Shown piece by piece: positions 14,463 through 21,731 of a DNA stretch of 42,276 nt. The stretch lies in the IMG/VR virus record IMGVR_UViG_3300042475_003318, positions 1-42,276 of that record. One strand, given 5' to 3'. How positions within the stretch are numbered: the stretch's first letter is position 1; each line of letters opens with the position of its first letter. The DNA is from a virus. Position numbers and translations under genes: made by a program. The notes below the pieces were generated by a model. That model searched no databases and was not told the origin of the DNA. It saw only the letters and a program-made list of their open reading frames with translations.

Positions 14463-14894
14463 ATGAGTAGTGCTACTGTTGACGAAAAACAAGCTTACCG
14501 TAAGGCCTGGCTTAAGGCCTATCGTGAGGCCAACAAGGAAAAAATCTCAGCTAGGGAAAAGGCCTGGCGTGAGGCCAACAAGGAGAAAACATCGGCAAAG
14601 AATAGGACCTATCGTGAGGCCAACAAGGAGAAGATATTGGCAAGAGAAAAGGCCTATCGTGAGGCCAACAAGGAAAAAATCTCAGCTAGCCAGAAGGCCT
14701 ATCGTGAGGCCAACAAGGAAAAAATCAGAGATAAAAATAGAGTTCATCTGAAGACCTACTATGAGGCCAACAAAGATAAACTTAGAGCTAGACAAAGGAC
14801 GAGATCTATGGACTTGTGGAATGGTTGCAAAAGAGCAAAAAATCTCATGAGAATGATGGCCCTTTCTGAATTTTGTTTATATAGCAAAACTTAA
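14463..14894 (+). CDS. Lys-rich YREANKEK-repeat protein, copy 1
   Basis: A 143-residue, strongly basic protein built of about six imperfect 14-residue units of the type KAYREANKEKISAR. The period suggests a long charged helix. The tail KRAKNLMRMMALSEFCLYSK is nearly identical in copy 2 at 14918. Similar repeats occur in phage proteins attached to HNH nucleases, but no HNH motif is present here. A DNA- or RNA-coating role is possible because of the charge; unproven. Confidence 0.65.
   Translation: MSSATVDEKQAYRKAWLKAYREANKEKISAREKAWREANKEKTSAKNRTYREANKEKILAREKAYREANKEKISASQKAYREANKEKIRDKNRVHLKTYYEANKDKLRARQRTRSMDLWNGCKRAKNLMRMMALSEFCLYSKT
14826..14890 (+). repeat. ~60-bp direct repeat shared by the two YREANKEK genes
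   Basis: The 3' ends of the two repeat-protein genes (14826-14890 and about 15437-15500) are almost identical in DNA, with a run of about 39 identical bases around the codons for LMRMMALSEFCL. This marks a recent tandem duplication or ongoing recombination between the genes. Confidence 0.75.
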
Positions 14895-14917
14895 GACAGA
14901 AAGTGTCCACCTGACTT

Positions 14918-15511
14918 ATGCCTATTAAATGTCCTGAAAAACGTAAGGCCTACCATAAGGCCTATCGTGAGGCCAATAAGGAGAAGCTACGCATAAAGGA
15001 CAGTGCCTTCCGTAAGATCTACTATGCGGCCAACAAAGAGAGGATTTCGGCCCAGCAAAAGGCCTATCGTGAGTCCAACAAGGAGAAAGTACGATCTCAA
15101 CGTAAAGCCAATTATAGGGCCAATAAGGAGAAGCTCTTAGTGAAGAGGCGGGCCAACAAAGATAAGAGGAGATCCTATGCTAAAGCCCATTATAGGGCCA
15201 ACAAGGAGAAGATATCAGCAAAGAATAGGGCCTATCGTGAGGCCAACAAGGAAAAAGTCAGAGCAAGTAAAAAGGTCTATCATAAGGTCTACAAGGACAA
15301 GATCATAGCACGGGTAAAAACCTGGCGTGAGGCCAACATGGATAAGATCAGGGCGCGGTCACGAGTGAGGTACATGATCGACGTGGAGAAGAGCCGGGAG
15401 AAGAGCCGTAAGTGGACCTATGCCTGGTACCATGCGCGCAAAAGAGCGAAAAATCTCATGAGAATGATGGCCCTTTCTGAATTTTGTTTACACAGCAAAC
15501 CCGTCGCTTGA
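14918..15511 (+). CDS. Lys-rich YREANKEK-repeat protein, copy 2
   Basis: A 197-residue paralogue of the protein at 14463, with about ten more varied 12-14-residue units (YREANKEK, YRANKEK, YYAANKER). It keeps the same conserved tail RKRAKNLMRMMALSEFCL. It is more diverged within the repeat region than in the tail. The composition (over a third Lys/Arg) is that of a nucleic-acid-binding or charged-helix protein. Function unknown. Confidence 0.65.
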   Translation: MPIKCPEKRKAYHKAYREANKEKLRIKDSAFRKIYYAANKERISAQQKAYRESNKEKVRSQRKANYRANKEKLLVKRRANKDKRRSYAKAHYRANKEKISAKNRAYREANKEKVRASKKVYHKVYKDKIIARVKTWREANMDKIRARSRVRYMIDVEKSREKSRKWTYAWYHARKRAKNLMRMMALSEFCLHSKPVA

Positions 15512-15524
15512 AAGTACTCAAGAC

Positions 15525-16163
15525 ATGAATACGACTCTTATCAAACTGTCAGAAGAAAAAATTACTAATGGTGGCCTAGATCAATCTACGATTGATTCTG
15601 CTCGGGCTTTCACAGATGCCTTTAACAAAGGGATTGGACTGTTCCTCCAAGCAGCCCGCATTGTGGCTGAAGCCGTGGCAAAAAATCCAAAATTCCCCGA
15701 CGTGGTTGATGAACTCACTGATGGCAGATGTCCAGCAGTTCTTGTTCGACGTTTTGCACGATTGGGCCGTGGTGAGATTTATCACAGCTTCATGCACTAT
15801 TGGGAAAATCCAGGAGTTCGTAAGCTTATCCACTTGCCATTTTCCGTCCAAGAGTTGTGTGCAAAAGAAAGAATCAAACTACTTGTTGACAAAGGAGACA
15901 CACTTTTGGTGGATCCTACTAAAATGACAAAGGCCCAAGAGGACCAGGTTTTTACAAAGGAAGGTGATATCCGCACGCTCGAAGAACAACGAATCTGGAT
16001 TGAGGATAAAAACCGTAAGTTTCTTGAAAAGGAGCTCCTTAGAAATGCCACAAAAGTCGAATCTATTTACACGTTTTCTAACTCTAATAAAACCATCGTC
16101 TTCAATGGATCTTGTCGATTTGATGTGGACGAATTGATGAAGATCTTGGTCAACCGCAAATAA
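15525..16163 (+). CDS. Hypothetical protein
   Basis: A 212-residue mixed alpha/beta protein, more AT-rich in base use than its neighbours. The first 60 residues are helical (TIDSARAFTDAFNKGIGLFL...EAVAKN); the middle has an ARLGRGEIYHSFMHYW segment and a run of charged helices follows. No family recognised. The different base composition hints at separate acquisition. Confidence 0.6.
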   Translation: MNTTLIKLSEEKITNGGLDQSTIDSARAFTDAFNKGIGLFLQAARIVAEAVAKNPKFPDVVDELTDGRCPAVLVRRFARLGRGEIYHSFMHYWENPGVRKLIHLPFSVQELCAKERIKLLVDKGDTLLVDPTKMTKAQEDQVFTKEGDIRTLEEQRIWIEDKNRKFLEKELLRNATKVESIYTFSNSNKTIVFNGSCRFDVDELMKILVNRK

Positions 16164-16168
16164 GAACT

Positions 16169-16531
16169 GTGAGCAAACTCACCTGCATCCTTATCGCTGG
16201 CAATCGCCAGATGGACTGGATCATGCATGCAGCTGATCTCTTTGAAAGCTTCAAAGCCTATGCGACCATCAACAAGATTGAGCTGACCCTCAAGCCTGAC
16301 ACCACCGACCAGAAAGGTATCGAGGATCTTATCAGGATCAGCGAGGCTGGTGGTGACAGAGTGGTCGCTGCATTCATTCCTGGTCGACCTGATGGTGCAT
16401 ACGTTGACAAGACTGTGAGGGTCATCAGCGATGGTAAGAAGTGGTGCCTGCTTGACAAAGTCTTGGAGGCTTACAGCTTTACCCACTATGAATTTTTGGC
16501 CAAAATTGCTAAGCGAGATTATGATGTCTAA
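16169..16531 (+). CDS. Hypothetical protein
   Basis: A 120-residue protein from GTG 16169, 5 nt after the previous stop. It begins with a beta strand (KLTCILIAGNRQMDWIMHAA) and alternates strands and helices, as in a Rossmann-like or Toprim-like domain, but without a nucleotide-binding motif. It overlaps the PcfJ-like gene by 11 nt. Confidence 0.55.
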   Translation: MSKLTCILIAGNRQMDWIMHAADLFESFKAYATINKIELTLKPDTTDQKGIEDLIRISEAGGDRVVAAFIPGRPDGAYVDKTVRVISDGKKWCLLDKVLEAYSFTHYEFLAKIAKRDYDV

Positions 16532-17006
16532 ACACCCAAGGTTCCAAACGCCCATGCCGCTCTTTGAGAAGATCAAGCGAGCGATCTTCCGTCACGGCCA
16601 CTACTTCATCATGGAGATGCCGGCTGATCCTGAGTTTCTCTATCATGAAGGCGTGGCCATGCAACATTGCCTGGAGTACTGCTATCGTGAGTATGCTGAG
16701 AGGATGAAGACTGGGGCTCAGCGACAGTTCTCACTGATCGACCTTCGCGATGGCCTTCCTAAGGTGGACATGGAGCTGTCACTGACACAGAGTTCCTACA
16801 GTGGCAAGGTCGATAAGCCTGTCATCACCCAGATTCGTGGCATTCGAAACCAGTGTCCTCCTGACGATCGATATCTGCCTGCCATCATTGCTTTCCTTCA
16901 ACAGGAGAGTTTTGACTACGTGAGTCACGGTGTCAAGAATTTCGATGGTCAGTGTGATGGCCAGTTGGTGTTTGACCGTTGGCTTGAGATTCAAGAATCC
17001 AATTGA
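16521..17006 (+). CDS. PcfJ-like domain protein
   Basis: A 161-residue protein; I used the tandem ATGATG at 16521 as the start because the upstream part of the frame lies inside the previous gene. The segment GVAMQHCLEYCYREYAERM, a charged strand FSLIDLRDGLP, then ITQIRGIRNQCPPDDR follows the PcfJ-like pattern (MxHCVxxY......I.xxR......QxRGxxN). PcfJ-like proteins occur in plasmids and phages; their biochemical role is unclear. It overlaps the gene before it by 11 nt. Confidence 0.55.
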   Translation: MMSKHPRFQTPMPLFEKIKRAIFRHGHYFIMEMPADPEFLYHEGVAMQHCLEYCYREYAERMKTGAQRQFSLIDLRDGLPKVDMELSLTQSSYSGKVDKPVITQIRGIRNQCPPDDRYLPAIIAFLQQESFDYVSHGVKNFDGQCDGQLVFDRWLEIQESN

Positions 17007-17036
17007 ATCCGAGTCCATAAGGTGCTGTTCTGATTT

Positions 17037-17465
17037 ATGGGAACAATCAGATTCCTGTCATTGAAAAACACTTCAATGACCACAGATAGTACAGCACACA
17101 GTATGGATACCACCCATAAACACACATTCTTTATCAAGAATGGATACAACCTCCCTTGGCAACCTGCACGAGAGATTAAGGTGAATGGCAGACCTCGAAT
17201 GGTAGAGAATTATCTCTTCAAGGGCCACGAGAAGAACCAGGAAAACTTGATCTTCTTCTGCAAGTCCCACATGGAAAAGTTGAAGGATCTCTCCTACACA
17301 TTCAGCGAGCCAACAAACCCAAATAACCTGGGATTCTACAGGATTTCGCACTACTATGATCCTGAGACCAAAGTCCATATTACCAAGGCCGAATTGCAAA
17401 GCCTCCTTCACAACTTGTTGCTTACAACTCACCAGTTGTCTACTATGATTAGCAAGATGCAATAG
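17037..17465 (+). CDS. Hypothetical protein
   Basis: A 142-residue protein, Thr/His-rich at the N-terminus, with HKHTFFIKNGYNLPW and a basic, Asn-rich middle. No motif recognised. An internal ATG at 17076 could be the true start. Confidence 0.5.
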   Translation: MGTIRFLSLKNTSMTTDSTAHSMDTTHKHTFFIKNGYNLPWQPAREIKVNGRPRMVENYLFKGHEKNQENLIFFCKSHMEKLKDLSYTFSEPTNPNNLGFYRISHYYDPETKVHITKAELQSLLHNLLLTTHQLSTMISKMQ

Positions 17466-17496
17466 GCCATTTGAGGAATTTAGTTGCTGACAACTA

Positions 17497-17847
17497 ATGA
17501 AAATCCTTCTGGAACATTCCTACAAAGTTCCTGTGACTGTTAAAATGGTCACTACAGCTGGTGGCAACAAAGAGGCCGGAAAGCGAGTTGAGATTGCCAA
17601 CATGCTGAAATCGTTGATCGGCCGTGGTATAGGCGATGACCTGCAACCACGAGACCTTATCACGGGAATTGTTGGAGAAAACAAACGTGAATTTCAATTC
17701 ATTGTTCAACGGACTACACCTTACTCGATCACGGCCATTACTCTGAAAGGCCAAGACTTTCAGGAAATGCCCACGCCCAAAGTGGGACACCCAGTTAACT
17801 GGCAATGGTATTCAATCAAGATCATGAGACTGCCTAGCGAAGCTTGA
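17497..17847 (+). CDS. Hypothetical protein
   Basis: A 116-residue mostly beta protein with no recognised motif. It is followed by the terminator at 17868, so it ends the transcription unit that begins near 14212 or earlier. Confidence 0.55.
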   Translation: MKILLEHSYKVPVTVKMVTTAGGNKEAGKRVEIANMLKSLIGRGIGDDLQPRDLITGIVGENKREFQFIVQRTTPYSITAITLKGQDFQEMPTPKVGHPVNWQWYSIKIMRLPSEA

Positions 17848-17867
17848 GTAAGTTAACACACCCAAGC

Positions 17868-17897
17868 AAAGCCCACGGAGAGATCCGTGGGCTTTTT
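17868..17897 (+). terminator. Rho-independent terminator overlapping a promoter
   Basis: AAAGCCCACGGA and TCCGTGGGCTTT form a 12-bp stem with a GAGA loop, ending in TTTTT. The T-run abuts the -35 box of the promoter at 17899, so one unit ends where the next begins. Confidence 0.85.
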
Positions 17898-17898
17898 G

Positions 17899-17927
17899 TT
17901 TACATTGACCTTCAAGTCAAGTATACT
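17899..17927 (+). promoter_or_regulatory. Strong sigma70-like promoter
   Basis: TTTACA, 17 bp, TATACT. It directly follows a terminator. Here the ATG (17953) lies 25 nt after the -10 box, so this member of the family has a short leader. Confidence 0.8.
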
Positions 17928-17952
17928 CACGCCTGTAATCAGACACCAACTT

Positions 17953-18573
17953 ATGAAAATTCGCTGGACAGAATCAGAGATTAAGCAAGTTGAGCAACGA
18001 CTCGTGGAGTTGGCCGTTGCCAAAACACACCCAAGGAGTGATTGGACCACCCTTCTCTTTTTGGCCCAAAGGGTCTTGAGCCCAGAACGTCGTAGAGCCA
18101 AGACCAGTCTTACCCCAAACATCTGGGTATCAGAGCCATACGGTTTGCTCAGGAACAACACCACCTACAGCATCGTGGTGAATGTCGTGTCAAGCCTGAA
18201 ACTTCGTGACTGGCCGAACTCTGGTCGACCACACTACAATCTGCCATTGTACTCGTGGGTTGTTGCCAATGTTCGGCACCAAGCAAGTCAGGAGAAAACG
18301 ACTGAGGTTCAAGGCTCATTGCCACTGGAAACTGCCGTCGTACTTGAGCCAAGCAAGCCAAAGCCAAGCCAGTCTAACTTGGAGTTGATGCCAAAGCCTG
18401 ACTTGGATCGCCGTCTCAAAGACTTGGAGATTAGTTTTCAGGCTCAGGCTCTGGAGAATAAAACCCTTCACTTGGGTTTGGCCCATGTGGCTGACAGGCT
18501 CAAGGAACTTAACGCTCAGGTCAACGACATTCTGGCCTTTGTGACAAGCCACGGCTACAACCCCAATAAGTAA
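17953..18573 (+). CDS. Hypothetical protein, helical with a C-terminal coiled coil
   Basis: I chose ATG 17953 because longer forms would start upstream of the promoter. The 206-residue protein starts MKIRWTESEIKQVEQRLVEL, similar to a Myb-like or SANT-type helix, and ends with a coiled coil (residues ~155-195, RRLKDLEISFQAQALENKTL onward). The centre is Pro/Ser-rich. DNA binding is plausible but unproven. The next gene starts directly after its stop. Confidence 0.6.
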   Translation: MKIRWTESEIKQVEQRLVELAVAKTHPRSDWTTLLFLAQRVLSPERRRAKTSLTPNIWVSEPYGLLRNNTTYSIVVNVVSSLKLRDWPNSGRPHYNLPLYSWVVANVRHQASQEKTTEVQGSLPLETAVVLEPSKPKPSQSNLELMPKPDLDRRLKDLEISFQAQALENKTLHLGLAHVADRLKELNAQVNDILAFVTSHGYNPNK

Positions 18574-18972
18574 GTGACCTACAAGCTTTTTGTCTATGGC
18601 ACCCTTCGTCGTGGCTTTCATAACCATGACTTGATGAGGAATGCCAAGCACATCTGTGATGGTCGAACCATCGACAACATGCGGTTGATGGTTCACCGCA
18701 GCCATGGCATTCCATTCACGTGGAAGGACGAGGGCGGCAAGCCACTGCGTGGCGAGCTCTATCAGATCGACGAGGAGGACCTTATGCCCATCCATTCCAT
18801 GGAGGTTTATGCTGGCTATGAAGCTAAGTGGTTGCCAATTGTCCTGGACAACGGTGAGACCGATCGTGCCCTTGTCTATCTCTACCCTCCGCAAGAAAGC
18901 TTATTCTGCATGGATGTAGAAAACTGTGATTACTCCATCTTTCGCTCTCGAAAAGCATGGGGCTGGTCGTAG
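18574..18972 (+). CDS. Gamma-glutamylcyclotransferase-like (GGCT) protein
   Basis: A 132-residue protein from GTG 18574. YKLFVYGTLRRG near the N-terminus is the signature loop of the GGCT/AIG2-like fold. LRGELYQIDEEDLMPIHSMEVYAGY contains the catalytic Glu (here in SMEVYAGY). These enzymes cyclise gamma-glutamyl amines to 5-oxoproline. Phages encode them commonly, with unknown role. The length is typical. Confidence 0.75.
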   Translation: MTYKLFVYGTLRRGFHNHDLMRNAKHICDGRTIDNMRLMVHRSHGIPFTWKDEGGKPLRGELYQIDEEDLMPIHSMEVYAGYEAKWLPIVLDNGETDRALVYLYPPQESLFCMDVENCDYSIFRSRKAWGWS

Positions 18973-18984
18973 TTACCATATCCA

Positions 18985-19416
18985 ATGATCATCTGGTTTA
19001 CAGGCCAACCAAAGTCAGGGAAAACTACACTAGCTCGAATGCTTAGCACCGAGCTCAAGTGTCCTTGGATTGATGGCGACGTGGTGCGCAAGCTTGTGGG
19101 CAACAATGATTACTCAGAGTTAGGCCGCCGCGAGAACATAGATCTCATTCAGGAAATGGCAGTGGTCTCCCACAGGCATAACAAGTACTGCGTGGTGTCG
19201 GCTGTGGCTCCATTTAGAGACCAACGTGACAGGTTCAAGACAGAGCATGATGTGCTTGAGGTCTACTTGCCCACGCCGCCCAATCACAAGACAGCCCACC
19301 ATGTGACTTACTACGAACCGCCCGTCCAGTACTTTCTTGAGGTAAACACATTTTTGTTTACACCCGATGTCTGTCTTGCCAAGATCATGGACAGTCTAAC
19401 CCCCATTCATGCATGA
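18985..19416 (+). CDS. P-loop kinase, APS-kinase-like (CysC family)
   Basis: A 143-residue protein. FTGQPKSGKTTLARML is a Walker A motif. WIDGDVVRKLVG matches the substrate loop of adenylylsulfate kinase (IDGDxVR), and VSAVAPFRDQRD corresponds to the later ISPyRxxRd region. It may phosphorylate adenylylsulfate to PAPS or act on another small substrate. It is a little shorter than bacterial CysC. It overlaps the lysozyme gene by 4 nt. Confidence 0.7.
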   Translation: MIIWFTGQPKSGKTTLARMLSTELKCPWIDGDVVRKLVGNNDYSELGRRENIDLIQEMAVVSHRHNKYCVVSAVAPFRDQRDRFKTEHDVLEVYLPTPPNHKTAHHVTYYEPPVQYFLEVNTFLFTPDVCLAKIMDSLTPIHA

Positions 19417-19814
19417 AAACTACCCTTGCAATCTTGGTGTTGGCACTCGCCCTCAAGTCAGAGGCCAAGGACTTCCATACCTTTGTTCAAGTTTTGAACA
19501 AGGTCGAAGCCAGAGGCCAGAAGAAAGGCGTGAAGCCAGGTGATAATGGCCGAGCAATTGGGCCCTTGCAGATCCATTACAAGTACTGGCTCGATGCGCT
19601 GGAGGCAGATCCCAGCATCGGTGGCAAATACTCAGATTGCAACAAGTGGGGTTACTCAGTGAAGGTTGTGAGGGCATACCTCAGTCGCCATGTGCCAGAT
19701 GCTCTGAGAAGCATGGACTACAAGAAGATGGCAAGAGTTCATAACGGTGGACCAAGTGGCCATCAGACAGTGGCTACCCTTTCGTACTGGGAGGATTTCA
19801 AGAAAAACCTATGA
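19413..19814 (+). CDS. Secreted lysozyme-like protein
   Basis: A 133-residue protein with a signal peptide (MKTTLAILVLALALKSEA) and then a muramidase-like domain. RAIGPLQIHYKYWLDAL places a catalytic-region loop, and VRAYLSRHVP...MARVHNGGPSG matches the conserved RIHNGGP segment of transglycosylase/i-type lysozyme-like domains. It should act on peptidoglycan after export, for entry or lysis. It is coupled by ATGA to both the kinase gene and the next gene. Confidence 0.7.
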   Translation: MKTTLAILVLALALKSEAKDFHTFVQVLNKVEARGQKKGVKPGDNGRAIGPLQIHYKYWLDALEADPSIGGKYSDCNKWGYSVKVVRAYLSRHVPDALRSMDYKKMARVHNGGPSGHQTVATLSYWEDFKKNL

Positions 19815-20107
19815 ACAGAAGCAGCCCATTTCTTCTAGAGTACGGAAATTATGGCCATGGCTCAATAGGTGCTCTGAGTCTGGGTGACTTGCGTCCTGGC
19901 AGGAATAAAAAGAAGAGCCTCGAGGAGGAACTCGAAGACAAAGCCGCTGAAGCCAAGAGAGATCAGCTTTTGTCCCGTAAAAAAGCCCACTGTCAAAAAG
20001 TTGGACACCAATTTGATTTGACCTTGTTTGACGGACGAAAGGTGTGTGTTCACTGTCGACTTTTAAGGAACTATCAGTTTGTGCCTAAATCTAGAGTAAA
20101 GGCGTAA
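19811..20107 (+). CDS. Hypothetical protein with putative metal site
   Basis: A 98-residue protein. The centre is a Glu/Lys-rich helix; the C-terminus has HCQKVGHQFDLTLFDGRKVC followed by VHCRLL, giving Cys/His spacings that could bind zinc. Function unknown. It overlaps the lysozyme-like gene by 4 nt. Confidence 0.55.
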   Translation: MNRSSPFLLEYGNYGHGSIGALSLGDLRPGRNKKKSLEEELEDKAAEAKRDQLLSRKKAHCQKVGHQFDLTLFDGRKVCVHCRLLRNYQFVPKSRVKA

Positions 20108-20114
20108 TTACCTC

Positions 20115-20567
20115 ATGAACAGAGTCGATCGAATAATCACAGAGGTACAGGACCAAGAAGCAATGGACATTGCAACCATTGCTGAGATGGTTATCGTGGG
20201 CCCGCTCTCATCCAAGGCCAATCTGTTGGCCATGAAAAATCGCCTGGATCAGATGCTAAGCCACGAAACATGGGTCCATAATCTCTTGGGCGGTTGTCCA
20301 TTTGTTACGTCTGATCACATCCAAAAATTGTCCAAAGGCCTCGATCAACTCATCGCTATGCACCACACCCAACAAGGTGGCCATAGCAATGACAGAGAGT
20401 GGAACAGATCCGCGGCGGTTAGGTTCCCAGCTATTGATGCTGCTCTCGTTATCTTGGACGCCTGTGACAAACTTACGGATGAGCTCAGGGAGATAGCCTT
20501 TTACGATGTTAGCCCATGGGATCGTTTTGAAGGTTTTACAGTTGGAGGTTTCGAAGACTTCGAATAA
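20115..20567 (+). CDS. Candidate internal-head protein with T4-like targeting peptide
   Basis: A 150-residue, mostly helical acidic protein. MNRVDRIITE|V at the start matches the leader of the protein at 1347 (MNSVDRILGE) and obeys the (L/I)xE cleavage rule. The body has no known motif. It lies 7 nt after the previous gene and is followed by the promoter of the RNA locus. The leader is the only evidence for packaging in the head. Confidence 0.6.
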   Translation: MNRVDRIITEVQDQEAMDIATIAEMVIVGPLSSKANLLAMKNRLDQMLSHETWVHNLLGGCPFVTSDHIQKLSKGLDQLIAMHHTQQGGHSNDREWNRSAAVRFPAIDAALVILDACDKLTDELREIAFYDVSPWDRFEGFTVGGFEDFE

Positions 20568-20571
20568 GTAG

Positions 20572-20599
20572 TTTACACCTCATCTCAGGGTGTTAAACT
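20572..20599 (+). promoter_or_regulatory. Promoter of the tmRNA locus
   Basis: TTTACA, 16 bp, TAAACT, directly after the stop of the previous gene. The GTTTACA start matches the other promoters of the window. The transcript would begin near 20606 and meet a hairpin at 20656 before the tmRNA. Confidence 0.65.
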
Positions 20600-20655
20600 A
20601 AGAATGTCGCTGCTAACCACAGCGCTGGTGGAGGGTTAACCTGTAGTTATCCCCC

Positions 20656-20700
20656 GCTGGCCAGTTGTTTTCTTCATTGCCAACTGGCCAGCTTTAATTT
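20656..20700 (+). terminator. 12-bp hairpin between promoter and tmRNA (attenuator or processing stem)
   Basis: GCTGGCCAGTTG and CAACTGGCCAGC pair perfectly over a 13-nt loop and are followed by TTTAATTT. It could terminate a short RNA (about 90 nt, with a 5-bp hairpin CGCTG/CAGCG near its start), or serve as a processing signal for the tmRNA precursor. Confidence 0.5.
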
Positions 20701-20721
20701 CAGTTCGTTCTTTCAAATTTT

Positions 20722-21181
20722 GGGCCTGTACTGGTTTCGATTGGCAGATGCCGATTGTAGACCACATGCCGAGGATGATGGTTGGCCTCGTTAAAACTAC
20801 CCATTAAAACATCAACTGCCAATACTGCTGTTGACGCGGAAGTCGATGCTAGCGTGGAGAGCCTCCTCGCCCAGGCGGACTACATCATCAATAATGCTGA
20901 TGAGTTCCTCACTGAGGGCGGCGCTCTGGTTGCTGAGACCGAAGCTGCTGTGGCTTAAGCCACACCGTCCACCCCTGGATGCTCGCTAAGGGGTGTGGGC
21001 GAAAATTGCGAGACACGATCAATCAGGCGTGCTGGTTGACTTGATCACTGGGCTCAGTGGTAAAAGCACAGCCTAGCGGACATCGGCTAAGCTGTGCTAA
21101 TTCACAGATGTCTAAAGCATGTGATTCACGTCTCTTTTAGTCCCTGCCAAGACGAGAGTTCGATTCTCTCCAGGTCCACCA
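20722..21181 (+). ncRNA. ssrA: tmRNA with an unusually long (46-residue) tag
   Basis: The 5' end GGGCCTG pairs with 3' CAGGTCC, giving the G3-U70 wobble that alanyl-tRNA synthetase recognises; encoded CCA ends at 21181. The 3' T-arm GAGAG-TTCGATT-CTCTC is intact. ATGCCGAGG...GGCCTCGTTAAAAC matches the first pseudoknot region of bacterial tmRNA. The tag frame would resume at GCC 20818 (Ala-Asn) and run 46 codons to TAA 20956, ending ETEAAVA. The stop sits in a GTGGC-TTAA-GCCAC hairpin, as in helix 5. The tag has ten acidic residues and no Lys or Arg. It should rescue stalled ribosomes and mark the product for proteolysis. Confidence 0.9.
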
Positions 21182-21185
21182 TTTA

Positions 21186-21283
21186 GTTGAGTGTGGCGGA
21201 AACGACAGACGCTAAGGATGCAGGAATGCACCGAGGAGACCCTTAAGTGGTATCCATGCTAGGTAAAAATCCCACCACTCGAC
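21186..21283 (+). ncRNA. tRNA-like element, Leu-type D-arm, aberrant anticodon region
   Basis: Right after the tmRNA. GTTGAGTG and CACTCGAC pair over 8 bp as an acceptor stem, and TGGCGGAAACGACAGACGC is close to a tRNA-Leu D-arm. But the anticodon stem TAAGG/CCTTA encloses 23 nt instead of 7, the T-loop reads GGTAAAAATCC rather than GGTTCNANNCC, and no CCA follows. It is not a functional tRNA by these criteria. It may be a degraded tRNA or a separate structured RNA. Confidence 0.45.
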
Positions 21284-21286
21284 TTT

Positions 21287-21314
21287 GGCCCACCTCGAGG
21301 TGGGCCTTCTTTTT
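21287..21314 (+). terminator. Strong rho-independent terminator
   Basis: GGCCCACC-TCGA-GGTGGGCC followed by TTCTTTTT. It closes the tmRNA/tRNA-like transcription unit. Confidence 0.9.
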
Positions 21315-21325
21315 GTAGTTAAACC

Positions 21326-21730
21326 ATGTCAGAGGACTACTACGACAAGACCCGAAGAGAAATGGCCGAGGTGCTTATTGGCCTGAGGGACTTGGCTGAG
21401 AATTACACCGAGGCAGACGATCTAGTTGGCCGAATCATACGAGGCAGCCCATTTTCAGATGTGGATGAACAACGCCTTGAAGTTTATGGCCAAGTTCAAA
21501 AGCTTAGAGAAAAGCTCTGGGAGTTGCTCATGCTTTCAGCAGTGTGGACCTACGCTGAAAGCATGAGACTCCAGAAAATTTCAGAGTACTCATTCTGGTG
21601 GATTGAAAGTCTGGAATTCGACAGCGGAGATTGGGAAATACAGAAATACAGAAAAGATCTTGTTGATTGTATCAACGATACCTTGAGTGCTACAGAGAAC
21701 CTAACCAAGACAAAACTCAGATTTGAATAA
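21326..21730 (+). CDS. Helical paralogue pair, member 1
   Basis: A 134-residue helical acidic protein. L...L..L.......DDLVGRIIRGSPF and a following helical segment with LREKLWELL align with the gene at 21933 (DLVGDIIHG..., VRNRLRDLF). The two are tandem paralogues separated by one small gene. There is no enzymatic motif and no visible targeting leader. Function unknown. Confidence 0.6.
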   Translation: MSEDYYDKTRREMAEVLIGLRDLAENYTEADDLVGRIIRGSPFSDVDEQRLEVYGQVQKLREKLWELLMLSAVWTYAESMRLQKISEYSFWWIESLEFDSGDWEIQKYRKDLVDCINDTLSATENLTKTKLRFE

Positions 21731-21731
21731 G

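Noticed and set aside
14470-14751. Open frame with RPIVRPTRKK repeats
   Set aside because: It is the out-of-frame reading of the YREANKEK repeats at 14463-14894; the repeat in DNA makes it periodic.
16067-16576. Minus-strand frame of 169 codons
   Set aside because: It is antisense to two genes placed tightly in the plus-strand run; no motif found.
18316-18894. Long minus-strand frame of 192 codons
   Set aside because: It is antisense to the hypothetical gene at 17953 and the GGCT-like gene, whose motifs and spacing are convincing.
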